Shown: piece by piece, positions 27,612 to 37,089 of the stretch | How positions within the stretch are numbered: position 1 is the stretch's first letter | Layout: every line of letters starts with the position of its first letter | The notes under the pieces: generated by a model | Seen by the model: only the letters and a program-made list of their open reading frames with translations | What the model was told of the DNA's origin: nothing | Databases searched by the model: none | Position numbers and translations under genes: made by a program | From: Acidovorax sp. NCPPB 4044 | GTDB lineage: Bacteria; Pseudomonadota; Gammaproteobacteria; Burkholderiales; Burkholderiaceae_C | Assembly: GCF_028069655.1 (NCBI RefSeq) | Contig: NZ_JAMCOS010000001.1 | Span: forward strand, 3,254,001 to 3,318,000 | Reading direction: 5' to 3' | Length of the DNA stretch: 64,000 nucleotides

Positions 27612-27947
27612 ATGCAAATTTCTGCCCGCGCTCTCGCCCCCGTCGCCCTCGCCCTCCTTGCCGCCGGCTGCAGCACGGCGAACCTGCCTTGGGGCGGCTC
27701 AGCCACGCCCGCAGCGACAGGCCCGACCGGTGCCCCTGCCGGCGGCACCTGCGACGCCGCGCCCGCTCAGGCACTGATCGGCCAGAACAGCACGGCGAAG
27801 GTGGTCGAGGACGCTCGCGTGCGCTCCGGTGCCCACCTGGCCCGCGTGTTGCGCCCCGGGCAGATGGTCACCAAGGAGTTCGACGCGCAGCGCCTCAACC
27901 TCGAAGTGGACGGCAACGGCCGCATCACGGCCGTGCGCTGCGGCTGA
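27612..27947 (+). CDS. I78-family peptidase-inhibitor-like lipoprotein
   Basis: 111 residues with a lipoprotein signal (LALLAAGCS, lipidated Cys about residue 20), a Gly/Pro/Ala spacer, and the I78 fold: CDAAPAQALIGQ, RPGQMVTKEFDAQRLNLEVD and ITAVRCG at the end. The two Cys are conserved and probably bridged. Family members are small periplasmic inhibitors of serine peptidases. The ATG at 27,612 is used because it starts the signal peptide directly. Confidence 0.82.
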   Translation: MQISARALAPVALALLAAGCSTANLPWGGSATPAATGPTGAPAGGTCDAAPAQALIGQNSTAKVVEDARVRSGAHLARVLRPGQMVTKEFDAQRLNLEVDGNGRITAVRCG

Positions 27948-28008
27948 TGCTCACGTACTGACGGAGGAATCCGCGGCCGTGCCCCGACGGCACTGCCATG
28001 GCCCCGGC

Positions 28009-29262
28009 TCACTCCGCCAGGAAAAGCTCCTGCAGATCGCTCAGGAAATCGAACCCGCGCTCCGTGGGCCGCACGCGCGCCATGCCGCGCTCGATCAGCC
28101 CCTTGCGCTCGGCCTCGTCCAGCGCCCCCGAGATCGCCGTCAGCGGCAGCCCCGTGCGATCGATGAAATCCTGCAGCGCGAAGCCTTCGCGCAGGCGGAG
28201 TGCATTGAGCATGAATTCGAACGGCAGGTCTGCCCGGCGCACTTCCTGGTCCTGCGCCACGGCATTGCCGGCCAGCGCCTGCGCCATGTAGCGCTTCGGG
28301 TCGCGGAACCGCACCTGCCGCGCCACGCGGTGCGCGAAGCTAATCTTGGAATGTGCGCCCGCGCCGATGCCGAGGTAATCCCCGAACTGCCAGTAGTTGG
28401 TGTTGTGCACGCAGGCGTGCCCTGCGCGTGCATAGGCGGAGATCTCGTAGCGGCCCAGGCCCGCCGCGCCGGTCATCTCCGTGATGCGGTCCAGCATCGC
28501 ATAGGCCTGGTCGTCTTCCGGCACCTGGGGCGGGAACTTCGCGAAGTAGGTGTTGGGCTCGATGGTCAGGTGGTAGATGGAGATGTGCGGCGGCGCCATC
28601 GACAGCGCCAGCGCCATGTCCCGCTCCAGATCCTCGAGGGTCTGGCCGGGCAGTGCATACATGATGTCCAGATTGAACGTATCGAAGGCCTGCGCGGCCT
28701 CCTGCACCGCCGCCAGGGCCTGTGCGCGGTCGTGCACCCGCCCCAGCGCCTTCAGGAAGCGGTCATCGAAGCTCTGCACCCCCACGGACAGCCGCGTGAC
28801 CCCGGCCGCGCGGTAGGCCCGGAAACGGTCCTTCTCGAAGGTGCCGGGATTGGCCTCCAGCGTGATCTCGGCATCGGCTTCGAGCCGCAGGCGTGCACGC
28901 ACATCGCCGATCAGCCGGTCGATCGACGCCGGCGAGAACAGGCTCGGCGTGCCGCCGCCGATGAACACGCTGTGCACCGTGCGGCCCCACACCAGCGGCA
29001 GCGCGGCCTCCAGGTCGGCCATGAGCGCGTCCAGGTAGCGGGCCTCGGGCAGATCGCCGCTGCCGCCCTGCGCCTCGTGCGAATTGAAGTCGCAGTAGGG
29101 GCATTTCTTCAGGCACCACGGCAGGTGCACGTACAGCGAGAGCGGCGGCAGGCTGCCCAGGCTCAGCACGCCGGGGCGCATCGAATGCCGCACGTCGCGC
29201 AAGGGCGCGGGCAGCTCTTCGGCACCCGGAGCGCCGCCGGCAGGAACGATGGGAATGGACAC
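28009..29262 (-). CDS. hemW: Radical SAM heme chaperone HemW
   Basis: 417 residues. The radical SAM cluster motif is CLKKCPYC (Cys50, Cys54, Cys57), preceded by LSLYVHLPWC, followed by FIGGGTPS, ITLEANPGT, RLSVGVQSFDD and LPGQTLEDLE. GAHSK and the C-terminal HemW domain (ERKGLIERGM) separate it from HemN, since the extra N-terminal residues needed by coproporphyrinogen dehydrogenase are absent. HemW transfers haem to target proteins. The first 27-40 residues are an extension; an internal ATG at residue 28 is a possible start. It precedes rdgB and rph on the same strand (rph-rdgB-hemW), a common beta-proteobacterial order. Confidence 0.92.
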   Translation of the reverse strand: MSIPIVPAGGAPGAEELPAPLRDVRHSMRPGVLSLGSLPPLSLYVHLPWCLKKCPYCDFNSHEAQGGSGDLPEARYLDALMADLEAALPLVWGRTVHSVFIGGGTPSLFSPASIDRLIGDVRARLRLEADAEITLEANPGTFEKDRFRAYRAAGVTRLSVGVQSFDDRFLKALGRVHDRAQALAAVQEAAQAFDTFNLDIMYALPGQTLEDLERDMALALSMAPPHISIYHLTIEPNTYFAKFPPQVPEDDQAYAMLDRITEMTGAAGLGRYEISAYARAGHACVHNTNYWQFGDYLGIGAGAHSKISFAHRVARQVRFRDPKRYMAQALAGNAVAQDQEVRRADLPFEFMLNALRLREGFALQDFIDRTGLPLTAISGALDEAERKGLIERGMARVRPTERGFDFLSDLQELFLAE

Positions 29263-29326
29263 GGGCGGAATAGCGGGAAAAGCAGGAAACGGAGATTGCG
29301 GTGGAAGCGCCGGGCCGGCGGTCGGG

Positions 29327-29926
29327 TCAGAACCAGCTCTCGCGCATCAGCGCGAGCATCTGCCGGGCCGAGCGCCCGCGGTGGCTGTGGGCATTCTTGA
29401 CCTCCGCCGGCAACTCGGCGAACGTCTTGCCGAATTCGGGCAGGAACATGACCGGATCGAACCCGAAGCCCTGGCTGCCGCGCGGCTCCGTGGTGATCTC
29501 CCCGACGACGCGGCCCACGGCGATCAGCGGTTCCGGATCCTCCGGACTGCGCACGGCCACCAAGGTGCTCACCATCGCGGCGCGCCGGGTCGCCGCGCCC
29601 TGGAGTTGCTCCAGCAGCGCGCGCACGTTGTTGGCATCGCTCTTTTCGTACCCGAATTGGGTGGCGTAGTGGGCCGTCTGCACGCCCGGCAACCCGCCGA
29701 AGGCATCCACGCACAGGCCCGCGTCGTCGGCCAGGGCGGGCAGGCCGGTATGGAGCGCCGCGAACCGCGCCTTGGCCAGCGCGTTCTCGACGAAGGTATG
29801 GAAAGGCTCCTCGGCCTCGCCCACGCCCAGGTCCGCCTGCCGCACCAGTTCCACGCCGAGCGGAGCGAACATGCTTTGCAGCTCGGCCAGTTTGCCGCGG
29901 TTGTTGGAGGCTAAAACGAGTTTCAT
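29327..29926 (-). CDS. rdgB: XTP/dITP pyrophosphatase RdgB/HAM1
   Basis: 199 residues. House-cleaning nucleotide phosphatase that removes XTP and dITP. Motifs: LVLASNNRGKLAEL at the start (substrate-binding), FVENALAKARFAA, ALADDAGLCVDAFGG and GFGFDPVMFLPEFGKTFAEL, all standard. The ATG at 29,926 begins the conserved MKLVLASNN; a TTG two codons earlier is less likely. Lies between rph and hemW. Confidence 0.93.
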   Translation of the reverse strand: MKLVLASNNRGKLAELQSMFAPLGVELVRQADLGVGEAEEPFHTFVENALAKARFAALHTGLPALADDAGLCVDAFGGLPGVQTAHYATQFGYEKSDANNVRALLEQLQGAATRRAAMVSTLVAVRSPEDPEPLIAVGRVVGEITTEPRGSQGFGFDPVMFLPEFGKTFAELPAEVKNAHSHRGRSARQMLALMRESWF

Positions 29927-29960
29927 GGTCAAAAGGCCTTCATGCCGCCGGATTCATTGA

Positions 29961-29990
29961 AAAGTTTGCTATTAATTTGATAGTGAACGC
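29961..29990. repeat. Possible short dispersed element (GCTATTAATTTGATAG type)
   Basis: TTTGCTATTAATTTGATAGTG overlaps the rph stop codon. The same kind of GCTAT/ATAG-containing A+T-rich patch with CGC-rich flanks is present at 33,797-33,832, also just after or before a gene boundary. From general knowledge, Comamonadaceae carry many copies of a short intergenic element of this type. Identification rests on recollection of that pattern. Confidence 0.3.
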
Positions 29991-30718
29991 TGCTGCAGCG
30001 CGATCAGCTCCTGCACGCCCTGGCCCGCCAGGTCGAGCAGCCGGTCCATCTCCTGGCGCGTGAACGCCACGCCCTCGGCGGTACCCTGCACCTCCACGAA
30101 GCGGCCTTCGCCGGTCATGACCACGTTCATGTCGGTGTCGCACTGCGCGTCTTCGGTGTATTCGAGATCGAGCAGCGGCGTGCCCTGCACGATGCCCACC
30201 GACACGGCCGCCAGCGGCGCGGTGATGGGCGACGCGGCGATCTTGCCCGCAGCCAGCAGCGCGGCGACGGCATCGTGCGCAGCCACCCAGGCGCCGGTGA
30301 TCGCCGCCGTGCGGGTGCCGCCATCGGCCTGGATCACGTCGCAGTCGAGCTGGAGAGTGCGCTCGCCCAGTGCCTTCAGGTCGAACACCGCGCGCAGGCT
30401 GCGCCCGATCAGGCGCTGGATCTCCTGCGTGCGGCCGCTCTGCTTGCCACGCGCGGCTTCGCGGTCGCTGCGGGTGTGCGTGGCGCGCGGCAGCATGCCG
30501 TATTCGGCCGTCACCCAGCCCTCTCCGCTGCCGCGCTTGTGCGGGGGCACCCGCTCTTCGACCGAGGCGGTGCACAGCACCTTGGTATGCCCGAATTCGA
30601 TGAGCACCGAGCCCTCGGCGTGCATCGTGTAGCGGCGCGTGATGCGCACCGGGCGCAGGGCGTCCACCGCGCGGCCGGCGCTGCGCTCGAAGGAACCGGA
30701 AATCGCTGGAAGGCTCAT
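29972..30718 (-). CDS. rph: Ribonuclease PH
   Basis: 248 residues. Phosphate-dependent 3'-to-5' exoribonuclease that trims tRNA 3' ends. Motifs: [87 protein letters not shown] and [18 protein letters not shown], diagnostic of full-length active RNase PH. The start MSLPAISG at 30,718 is chosen over a longer frame. The tail ends just inside the A+T-rich repeat-like patch. Confidence 0.94.
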   Translation of the reverse strand: MSLPAISGSFERSAGRAVDALRPVRITRRYTMHAEGSVLIEFGHTKVLCTASVEERVPPHKRGSGEGWVTAEYGMLPRATHTRSDREAARGKQSGRTQEIQRLIGRSLRAVFDLKALGERTLQLDCDVIQADGGTRTAAITGAWVAAHDAVAALLAAGKIAASPITAPLAAVSVGIVQGTPLLDLEYTEDAQCDTDMNVVMTGEGRFVEVQGTAEGVAFTRQEMDRLLDLAGQGVQELIALQQRSLSN

Positions 30719-30861
30719 GGTCTGGAGGTTCGGAAAGGCAAAGGGAAACGATGGATGAACCGGCGGCAGCGGGACGCCGCGGCCAGGGAACCGGAACGGT
30801 GCCGGCAGTGCCAAGAAAAGCGGATGCGCCAGCCCTCAGGCCGGGCGCCGGAGATCTCTGG

Positions 30862-31776
30862 TCAGGCCTTGCGTGCGGCGGAACGGCGGATCGCCTCGTT
30901 GATCTCGGCGATGGAGCGCTCGATGGCCGCGTCGTCGAGGTCGTCCAGCTCTTCGCCCTGTCCGCCGTCGAACAGTTCCGCCTGGATGGTCGAGGCGAAA
31001 CCATCGTCGCCGATGTGGTGCGTCGAAATGCCCTGCGTGGACTCGAAGGTGTCGGGCGTCTCCCATTCCATCGCCACCACGGTGACGTTGTCGCTGGAGT
31101 CGCCCGCCTTGCGCAGGGCATCCTCGACCAGTTCGGGAACGGCCTGCGCCACCGGAAGGCGGCCCAGTTGCCGCGCGATGGACGCATCGTCCAGCGCCCC
31201 CCAGAGGCCGTCGGAGCACAGCAGGATGCGGTCGCCCTGCTCCAGCGCGACGGGGCCGGTGATGTCGTAGATCGGTTTCGTCGGCGAGCCGAGGCAGGTG
31301 AAGAGCACGTTGCGGTTCACGCGGTCCAGCCCGGGCAGCGACGCATTGCGCAACTCCATGTACGAGTGGTCCCGCGTGCGGGTCAGCAGTTCGCCGGAGC
31401 GCACCATGTACAGGCGCGAATCCCCGCAATGCACCCAGCTGGCGCTGCCCGACTGCACCACCGCGGCCACGAGCGTGGTGCGCGGCGTATCGAGCATGCC
31501 CTTGTCGCTCGCATAGCGCAGGATCTGGTGGTGGGCGGCCAGCAGGGCCTCGGCCAGGAAAGCGTCCGCGTCGGGCAGCACGGGCTTGGCCTGCCGCTGG
31601 AAGGCCGCGGACACGGTCTGCACCGCGATCTGCGCGGCCACCTCGCCTTCCGGATGGCCGCCCATGCCGTCGGCCAGCACGAACAGGCTGGACTCCCGCG
31701 TGTAGCAATACCCCATCCGGTCTTCGTTGAGCTCGCGGCCGCCGCGGCGGCTGACCTGGAAGACGGAAAACTTCAT
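30862..31776 (-). CDS. PP2C-family Ser/Thr protein phosphatase
   Basis: 304 residues. PP2C metal-binding motifs: LNEDRMGYCY near the start, LADGMGGHPEGEVAA, WVHCGDSRLY, LLCSDGLWGAL and GDSSDNVTVVAM. Metal-dependent phosphatase, cytoplasmic. A C-terminal extension of about 60 residues (from ESTQGISTHH) is acidic and not part of the fold. The start overlaps the stop of the kinase gene (ATGA at 31,773-31,776), so the pair is made together and probably acts on the same proteins in opposite directions. Confidence 0.9.
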   Translation of the reverse strand: MKFSVFQVSRRGGRELNEDRMGYCYTRESSLFVLADGMGGHPEGEVAAQIAVQTVSAAFQRQAKPVLPDADAFLAEALLAAHHQILRYASDKGMLDTPRTTLVAAVVQSGSASWVHCGDSRLYMVRSGELLTRTRDHSYMELRNASLPGLDRVNRNVLFTCLGSPTKPIYDITGPVALEQGDRILLCSDGLWGALDDASIARQLGRLPVAQAVPELVEDALRKAGDSSDNVTVVAMEWETPDTFESTQGISTHHIGDDGFASTIQAELFDGGQGEELDDLDDAAIERSIAEINEAIRRSAARKA

Positions 31777-32795
31777 TTCTGCTTCGCTCCCCCGCCCAGG
31801 CGCGTGGCCTCGCCCACCTTCTGCGCGTTCTTCTTGGTGTCGGAAACCAGGGTGTCGAGCTGCAGGCGCATCTTCTCGCCCACCGACAGCTTGGTGTAGC
31901 GGCGTTCGCCCTCCCGGCTCAGCTCCTTCTGGAGCGCGAACACCGATTGCGGCCGCGAGAGCGGATCGAGCGCCATGCACCATTCCACCACCTCGATGAG
32001 ATTGTCGGAGTACACGCCCCGCAGCTTGCTCAGCGCGAGCGACAGGCGGTCCTTCTCGGCCCGCTGGGGCGCCTCGTTGGGCGGAAAACCCTGCATGCAC
32101 GCGTAGATGCAGGCACCGATGGCATAGATGTCGGTCCAGGGGCCCATGGAGGAATCGCGCCGGTACATCTCGGGCGCCGCGAAACCGGGTGTGTACATAG
32201 GGCGGATGAAGTTGCCCTCTTTCGAGAGCACCTCGCGCGCGGCCCCGAAATCGATCATCACGGCCTTGTTGTCGTCGGTGATGAAGATGTTGGCCGGCTT
32301 GATGTCCAGGTGCAGCATCTTGTGCTGGTGCACGATGCGCAAGCCGCGCAGCACCTCGTCGAAGAGCGACCGGATGGTCGACTCGCGGAACACTTTCTGG
32401 GTCTTGAGGTCGCGCGCGGTGATGATGAAATCCTGCAGCGTCGCGCCTTCCAGGTAGTTCATCACCATGTAGACCGTCTCGTTCTCCCGGAAGAAATTGA
32501 GAACGCTGACGACCGACGCGTGGGATATCTGGGCCAGGGCCCGCCCTTCTTCGAAGAAACTCTTGAGCCCCAGCCGGTAGAGCGAGAGCTTCTCGGGAGG
32601 CACCTTGGGCAGCAACTCGCCCGGCGAACGCGTGGCGAGGGAGGAAGGAAGGTATTCCTTGATGGCGACCTGCTGGCCTTCGGGATCGAGGGCGAGATAC
32701 ACCACGCCAAAGCCACCAGAGGACAGCCGGCGCACCACGCGGTAGCCGCCGAGCATCGTGTCGGGCGGCAAGGGAGCCGGCTTGATTTTTGACAT
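31773..32795 (-). CDS. Ser/Thr protein kinase (Hanks type)
   Basis: 340 residues. Gly-rich loop SSGGFGVVYLA, catalytic Lys46 (VAIKEYL), HLD at 162-164 in LHLDIKPANIF (HRD equivalent; Arg replaced by Leu, as in RD-negative kinases), DFG at 182-184. The C-terminal 60 residues are helical and charged without a membrane helix, unlike PknB types, so the protein should be cytosolic. No T6SS genes are nearby, so its targets are unknown. Divergent from yicC. Confidence 0.9.
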   Translation of the reverse strand: MSKIKPAPLPPDTMLGGYRVVRRLSSGGFGVVYLALDPEGQQVAIKEYLPSSLATRSPGELLPKVPPEKLSLYRLGLKSFFEEGRALAQISHASVVSVLNFFRENETVYMVMNYLEGATLQDFIITARDLKTQKVFRESTIRSLFDEVLRGLRIVHQHKMLHLDIKPANIFITDDNKAVMIDFGAAREVLSKEGNFIRPMYTPGFAAPEMYRRDSSMGPWTDIYAIGACIYACMQGFPPNEAPQRAEKDRLSLALSKLRGVYSDNLIEVVEWCMALDPLSRPQSVFALQKELSREGERRYTKLSVGEKMRLQLDTLVSDTKKNAQKVGEATRLGGGAKQK

Positions 32796-32882
32796 ATTTG
32801 CGAAGAAAACTCGGGCGCGTCTCGATCGAGAAAAGGAACCCGGATAATCGCCGGATCGCAAGCAATCACCGAAAAAAGTCCG

Positions 32883-33794
32883 ATGGCAGTTTACAGCATG
32901 ACCGGTTACGCGAGCGCCCAGCTCGAGGCCTCCGCCACCGAAGCAGAAGGCGGTGCGCGCCCTGCACGGCTCGGCATCGAGATCCGCTCCGTCAATAGCC
33001 GCTTCCTCGACCTGGCCTTCCGCCTGCCCGACGAACTGCGCAGCCAGGAACCGGGGCTGCGCGCCCTGGTCACCCAGCATCTCAAGCGCGGCAAGGTCGA
33101 AGTGCGCGCGTCCATCGAGGCAGATGCGCAGGGTGCCCTGCCGGAGCCTTCCGCGCGGATGCTGCAGCGCCTCAACTCGGCGCAGGACGCCGTGCGCGCC
33201 TGGCTGCCCACTGCCGAACCGCTCTCGGTGGCCGATGCGCTGCGTTTCTGCGCCAATGCAGGCGCCACTTCCAGCGAGTGGAATGCGGACAACGTCCAGG
33301 CCCTGGCGGAACAGGCCTTGCAGGATCTGCTGGCTTCCCGGGAACGCGAAGGCAAACGGCTGTCCGCCATGCTGCAGGATCGCGTGCGGCAACTGCGCGC
33401 CTTGACGCGCCAGGCCGGCCCGCTGGTGCCACAGCTGGTCGACCAGCAACGCCAGCGGTTCCTCGAACGCTGGAAAGAGGCCATGGCCCTCGCCGAGGGC
33501 GCCCCCGTGCCGGAAGCCGCCCAGGACCGCGCCCTCTCTGAAGCCACCGCATTCGCCATCCGCATCGATGTGGCCGAGGAGATCACCCGCCTTGAATCCC
33601 ACCTGGACGAGATCGAGCGCCTGCTGAAGAAAGGCGGAGACATCGGCAAGCGGCTCGATTTCCTGATCCAGGAATTGCACCGCGAAGCCAACACCCTCGG
33701 ATCCAAGTCTGCCGCCATGGACCTCACCCGCATCAGCGTGGACATGAAGGTGCTCATCGAGCAGATGCGGGAACAGGTCCAGAACATCGAGTGA
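32883..33794 (+). CDS. yicC: YicC-family endoribonuclease
   Basis: 303 residues. N-terminal YicC domain (MTGYASAQ, LGIEIRSVNSRFLDLAFRLP, ALVTQHLKRGKVEV) and C-terminal DUF1732 (IDVAEEITRLESHLDEI, KRLDFLIQELHREANTLGSK). Members cleave RNA; the E. coli protein promotes decay of a small RNA. It is directly upstream of gmk, the common arrangement in Proteobacteria. Confidence 0.92.
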   Translation: MAVYSMTGYASAQLEASATEAEGGARPARLGIEIRSVNSRFLDLAFRLPDELRSQEPGLRALVTQHLKRGKVEVRASIEADAQGALPEPSARMLQRLNSAQDAVRAWLPTAEPLSVADALRFCANAGATSSEWNADNVQALAEQALQDLLASREREGKRLSAMLQDRVRQLRALTRQAGPLVPQLVDQQRQRFLERWKEAMALAEGAPVPEAAQDRALSEATAFAIRIDVAEEITRLESHLDEIERLLKKGGDIGKRLDFLIQELHREANTLGSKSAAMDLTRISVDMKVLIEQMREQVQNIE

Positions 33795-33796
33795 AC

Positions 33797-33832
33797 GATA
33801 ATTTTGCAGTTTTGATAGCAGCCCGCGCACAT
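33797..33832. repeat. Possible short dispersed element (TTTTGATAGCAGCCCGCGC type)
   Basis: ATAATTTTGCAGTTTTGATAG followed by CAGCCCGCGCA lies between yicC and gmk. See the similar patch at 29,961-29,990. It resembles the short intergenic repeats common in Comamonadaceae; a genome-wide count would decide. Confidence 0.35.
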
Positions 33833-33837
33833 CACGT

Positions 33838-34458
33838 ATGGACTACCCAGGAAACCTTTTCGTAGTGGCGGCGCCGAGCGGCGCTGGCAAGTCGAGCCTC
33901 GTCAAGGCCTTGCTGGAACTCGACTCGCACGTGCAGCCCTCCGTCTCTCACACGACGCGCCCGCCGCGCGGCCAGGAAAAGCACGGCCGGGAGTACTTCT
34001 TCACGTCGGAGCCGGAGTTCGACACGATGGTCGCCGCGAACGGCTTCATCGAATGGGCGCATGTCCATGGCCGCCGCTACGGCACCTCCCGCAAGGGTAT
34101 CGAAGAGCGCATCGGCCAGGGTGCCGACGTCATCCTGGAAATCGATTTCCAGGGGGCGATGCAGGTCAAGAAGGCTTTCGCCAACGCGGTGCTCATTTTC
34201 ATCTTGCCGCCGAGCTGGGAAGAATTGCGCTCCCGCCTGGAGCGCCGTGGCGAAGATGCGCCCGATGTGATCGAACTGCGGCTCAAGAATGCGGCCCAGG
34301 AGATGGCGCAGGCCTCGGAATTCGACTTCGTTATAATCAACGAGCTTTTTGAACGGGCGCTTTTCGACCTGAAAACTGTCGTCCATGCCCAGCGGCTCAA
34401 ATATGCAGCCCAGCGCCGCGCTCGGGCCGACACCTTCGAATCCCTCAATATCGCTTAG
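33838..34458 (+). CDS. gmk: Guanylate kinase
   Basis: 206 residues. Phosphorylates GMP to GDP. P-loop [17 protein letters not shown]-binding [18 protein letters not shown], and [16 protein letters not shown]; full length. Followed after 18 nt by rpoZ, and then by spoT: the conserved gmk-rpoZ-spoT order links guanine nucleotide supply with (p)ppGpp metabolism. Confidence 0.95.
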   Translation: MDYPGNLFVVAAPSGAGKSSLVKALLELDSHVQPSVSHTTRPPRGQEKHGREYFFTSEPEFDTMVAANGFIEWAHVHGRRYGTSRKGIEERIGQGADVILEIDFQGAMQVKKAFANAVLIFILPPSWEELRSRLERRGEDAPDVIELRLKNAAQEMAQASEFDFVIINELFERALFDLKTVVHAQRLKYAAQRRARADTFESLNIA

Positions 34459-34476
34459 ATCGCCTGGAGAATCCGC

Positions 34477-34680
34477 ATGGCCCGCATTACCGTTGAAGAC
34501 TGCCTCGAGCACATCCCGAACCGTTTCCAGCTCGTTCTGGCAGCCACGTACCGCGCGCGCATGCTGAGCCAGGGCCATGCCCCGAAGATCGAAAGCCGCA
34601 ACAAGCCCGCCGTCACAGCCCTGCGCGAAATCGCAGACGGCAAGATCGGCCTGGAAATGCTCAAGAAGGTTCCAGGCTGA
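34477..34680 (+). CDS. rpoZ: RNA polymerase omega subunit
   Basis: 67 residues beginning [28 protein letters not shown], the conserved omega N terminus, with [21 protein letters not shown] after it. Supports assembly of RNA polymerase and contributes to (p)ppGpp binding. GGAG lies 7 nt before the ATG. A strong terminator follows. Confidence 0.95.
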   Translation: MARITVEDCLEHIPNRFQLVLAATYRARMLSQGHAPKIESRNKPAVTALREIADGKIGLEMLKKVPG

Positions 34681-34712
34681 TCCCCTGAGCGCATCGAGCG
34701 CTTTGCTACAAC

Positions 34713-34738
34713 AGCACCGCCAGGCGGTGCTTTTTTTT
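34713..34738 (+). terminator. Rho-independent terminator after rpoZ
   Basis: AGCACCGC/GCGGTGCT stem (34,713-34,720 and 34,724-34,731), 3-nt loop, then an uninterrupted T run to 34,738. It separates rpoZ from spoT, so spoT needs its own promoter or read-through. Confidence 0.9.
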
Positions 34739-34779
34739 GCCTTCGGCGGACATCGTGGGAGGCACGCTACATTTAGGGT

Positions 34780-37047
34780 ATGAACGCGGTCTTGAACAAA
34801 CCCTCCGCCCGAGAGCCGCGCCCCGGCGAAAACCCGGTGGCAGGCATGTCCACGGCGGCCGCCAACGCGGCCGCTGCCAGTTTTGCCACGCTCACGGAAA
34901 ACCTGGATTACCTCGACACCGCCAGCATCGAACTGGTTCGCCAAGCTTACCGCTTCGCGGACGAAGCCCATCTGGGCCAGCTGCGCAACAGTGGTGAGCC
35001 ATACATTACGCACCCCATAGCAGTCGCAGCGCAGTGCGCGACCTGGAAGCTCGATGCCCAAGCGCTCATGGCTGCGCTGCTGCACGATGCCATGGAAGAC
35101 TGCGGCGTCACCAAATCGGATCTGATCGACCGCTTCGGGCCACAAGTGGCAGAGCTCGTCGATGGCCTCACAAAACTCGACAAGCTCCAGTTCAACACCC
35201 GCGAAGAGAACCAGGCCGAGTCCTTTCGCAAGATGCTGCTGGCCATGGCCCGCGATGTGCGGGTCATTCTCATCAAGCTGGCGGACCGCACGCACAACAT
35301 GCGCACGCTGTCCGACATGCCGCGGACCAAGTGGGGGCGCATCGCCTCTGAAACATTGGAGATCTACGCGCCGATCGCCCATCGGCTCGGACTGAATCAG
35401 ACCTACCGGGAGTTGCAGGATCTCGCTTTCCGCCACCTGCATCCTTGGCGCTACGCGACGCTCTCCAAGGCGGTCAACAAGGCGCGCAACCGCAGACGCG
35501 ACATCATCCAGAAGGTACAGACCGAGGTGGATGCCGCATTCTCCCGCATCGGCATGAAGGCGCGGTTGGCGGGGCGGGAAAAAACGCTATACGCCATCTA
35601 CCAGAAGATGGACACCAAGCATCTCAGCTTTGCGCAGGTGACCGATATCTATGGTTTCCGGGTGGTCATGGCATCCGTGATCGACTGCTACACCGCCCTG
35701 GGTGTGCTGCACCAGCTCTACAAGCCTGTTCCAGGAAAATTCAAGGACCACATCGCAATCGCCAAGCTGAACGGCTACCAGTCGCTGCACACCACGTTGG
35801 TCGGCCCATCCGGAATCAACATTGAATTCCAGATGCGCACGGAAGAAATGCATGTGGTGGCGGAGGCGGGAGTCGCAGCGCATTGGCTCTACAAGGCACA
35901 AAACGCCGAGGGCAGCACGGCAGAACGCCTGGGTACAAAATGGCTGCAGTCCTTGCTCGACATCCAGAACGAAACGCGGGATGCGGCCGAGTTCTGGGAT
36001 CACGTCAAGGTGGACCTGTTCCCCGACGCCGTCTACGTTTTCACTCCGAAGAGCCAGATCATGGCTTTGCCTCGGGGAGCGACGGTTGTCGATTTTGCAT
36101 ACGCCATCCACAGCAATGTCGGTGACCGGGCAACGGCAGCGAAGATCAACAATGAACAGGTGCCTCTGCGGACCGAGTTGAAGAATGGCGATGTGGTGGA
36201 AATCATCACGGCGCCGGTATCCACACCCAATCCTGCATGGCTGGGATTCGTCCGCACAGGGCGCGCACGCTCCAAGATCAGGCATTACCTCAAAACCCTC
36301 GCGCACACCGAATCCGCAGGCCTGGGCGAGAAATTGCTGACGCAGGCACTGCGCGCCGAAGGCCTGGAAAGGCTTCCAACCGAAACAGAGAATCAGCCTC
36401 TCTGGGACAAACTGCTTCGATTCACCGGAAATCGTTCCCGCACCGAACTCATGACCGACATCGGCCTCGGCAAGCGCATCGCCGGGATCGTGGCCAAACG
36501 GCTCATGGTGTTGATGGCGGAGCACGGGCACCGGCCGGACGCACTTTTGCTGACCCGTGAACGCTACACGTCGCACGAAACCCTCTCACAAGGGGGAGTC
36601 ACGCTGGATGGCAGCGAAAACGCATCGGTTCAGTATGCGAGTTGCTGCAGGCCGGTCCCAGGAGACCCCATCGTTGGCTATCTGGGCCGAGGAGAAGGTT
36701 TGGTGGTGCACAACGCGCAGTGCGGCGTCGCCAAGAAACTCCAGCACAAGGATAGCGAGCGCTTCATTACCGTGGATTGGGCGGATGAGCCGACTCGCAT
36801 GTTCGAGACGGGCATCGTGGTGACCGTCACGAATGGCAAAGGCGTCCTGGCACGCATCGCCGCGGAGTTGGCCAGCTCCGAAGCCGATATCGTGCATGTC
36901 GATATGGATGAAGAAAAAGCCATGGACACGACGGATTTGCGCCTGGTGGTAGCCGTTCGCGATCAGGCACACATCGAGGCCTCATTGCGCAATCTTCGCC
37001 GCACAACGGCTGTGCTTCGCGCCTTTCGCATCCTTCCTTCGATCTGA
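34780..37047 (+). CDS. spoT: Bifunctional (p)ppGpp synthetase/hydrolase SpoT/RelA
   Basis: 755 residues. HD hydrolase domain with intact HDAMED (His102-Asp107), so hydrolysis is expected; synthetase domain with IYGFRVVM and FKDHIAIAKLNGYQSLHTT (G-Y-Q-S-L-H loop); TGS domain (DAVYVFTPKSQIMALPRGATVVDFAY); and a C-terminal ACT domain (FETGIVVTVTNGKGVLARIA). Both activities look intact. The first 40 residues are a non-conserved Ala-rich leader. Uses the codon style of the host, not the phage. Confidence 0.95.
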   Translation: MNAVLNKPSAREPRPGENPVAGMSTAAANAAAASFATLTENLDYLDTASIELVRQAYRFADEAHLGQLRNSGEPYITHPIAVAAQCATWKLDAQALMAALLHDAMEDCGVTKSDLIDRFGPQVAELVDGLTKLDKLQFNTREENQAESFRKMLLAMARDVRVILIKLADRTHNMRTLSDMPRTKWGRIASETLEIYAPIAHRLGLNQTYRELQDLAFRHLHPWRYATLSKAVNKARNRRRDIIQKVQTEVDAAFSRIGMKARLAGREKTLYAIYQKMDTKHLSFAQVTDIYGFRVVMASVIDCYTALGVLHQLYKPVPGKFKDHIAIAKLNGYQSLHTTLVGPSGINIEFQMRTEEMHVVAEAGVAAHWLYKAQNAEGSTAERLGTKWLQSLLDIQNETRDAAEFWDHVKVDLFPDAVYVFTPKSQIMALPRGATVVDFAYAIHSNVGDRATAAKINNEQVPLRTELKNGDVVEIITAPVSTPNPAWLGFVRTGRARSKIRHYLKTLAHTESAGLGEKLLTQALRAEGLERLPTETENQPLWDKLLRFTGNRSRTELMTDIGLGKRIAGIVAKRLMVLMAEHGHRPDALLLTRERYTSHETLSQGGVTLDGSENASVQYASCCRPVPGDPIVGYLGRGEGLVVHNAQCGVAKKLQHKDSERFITVDWADEPTRMFETGIVVTVTNGKGVLARIAAELASSEADIVHVDMDEEKAMDTTDLRLVVAVRDQAHIEASLRNLRRTTAVLRAFRILPSI

Positions 37048-37089
37048 CGAGGTACTCCAGCAAACCCGCATGGTTCGCGTGCTGGAATG

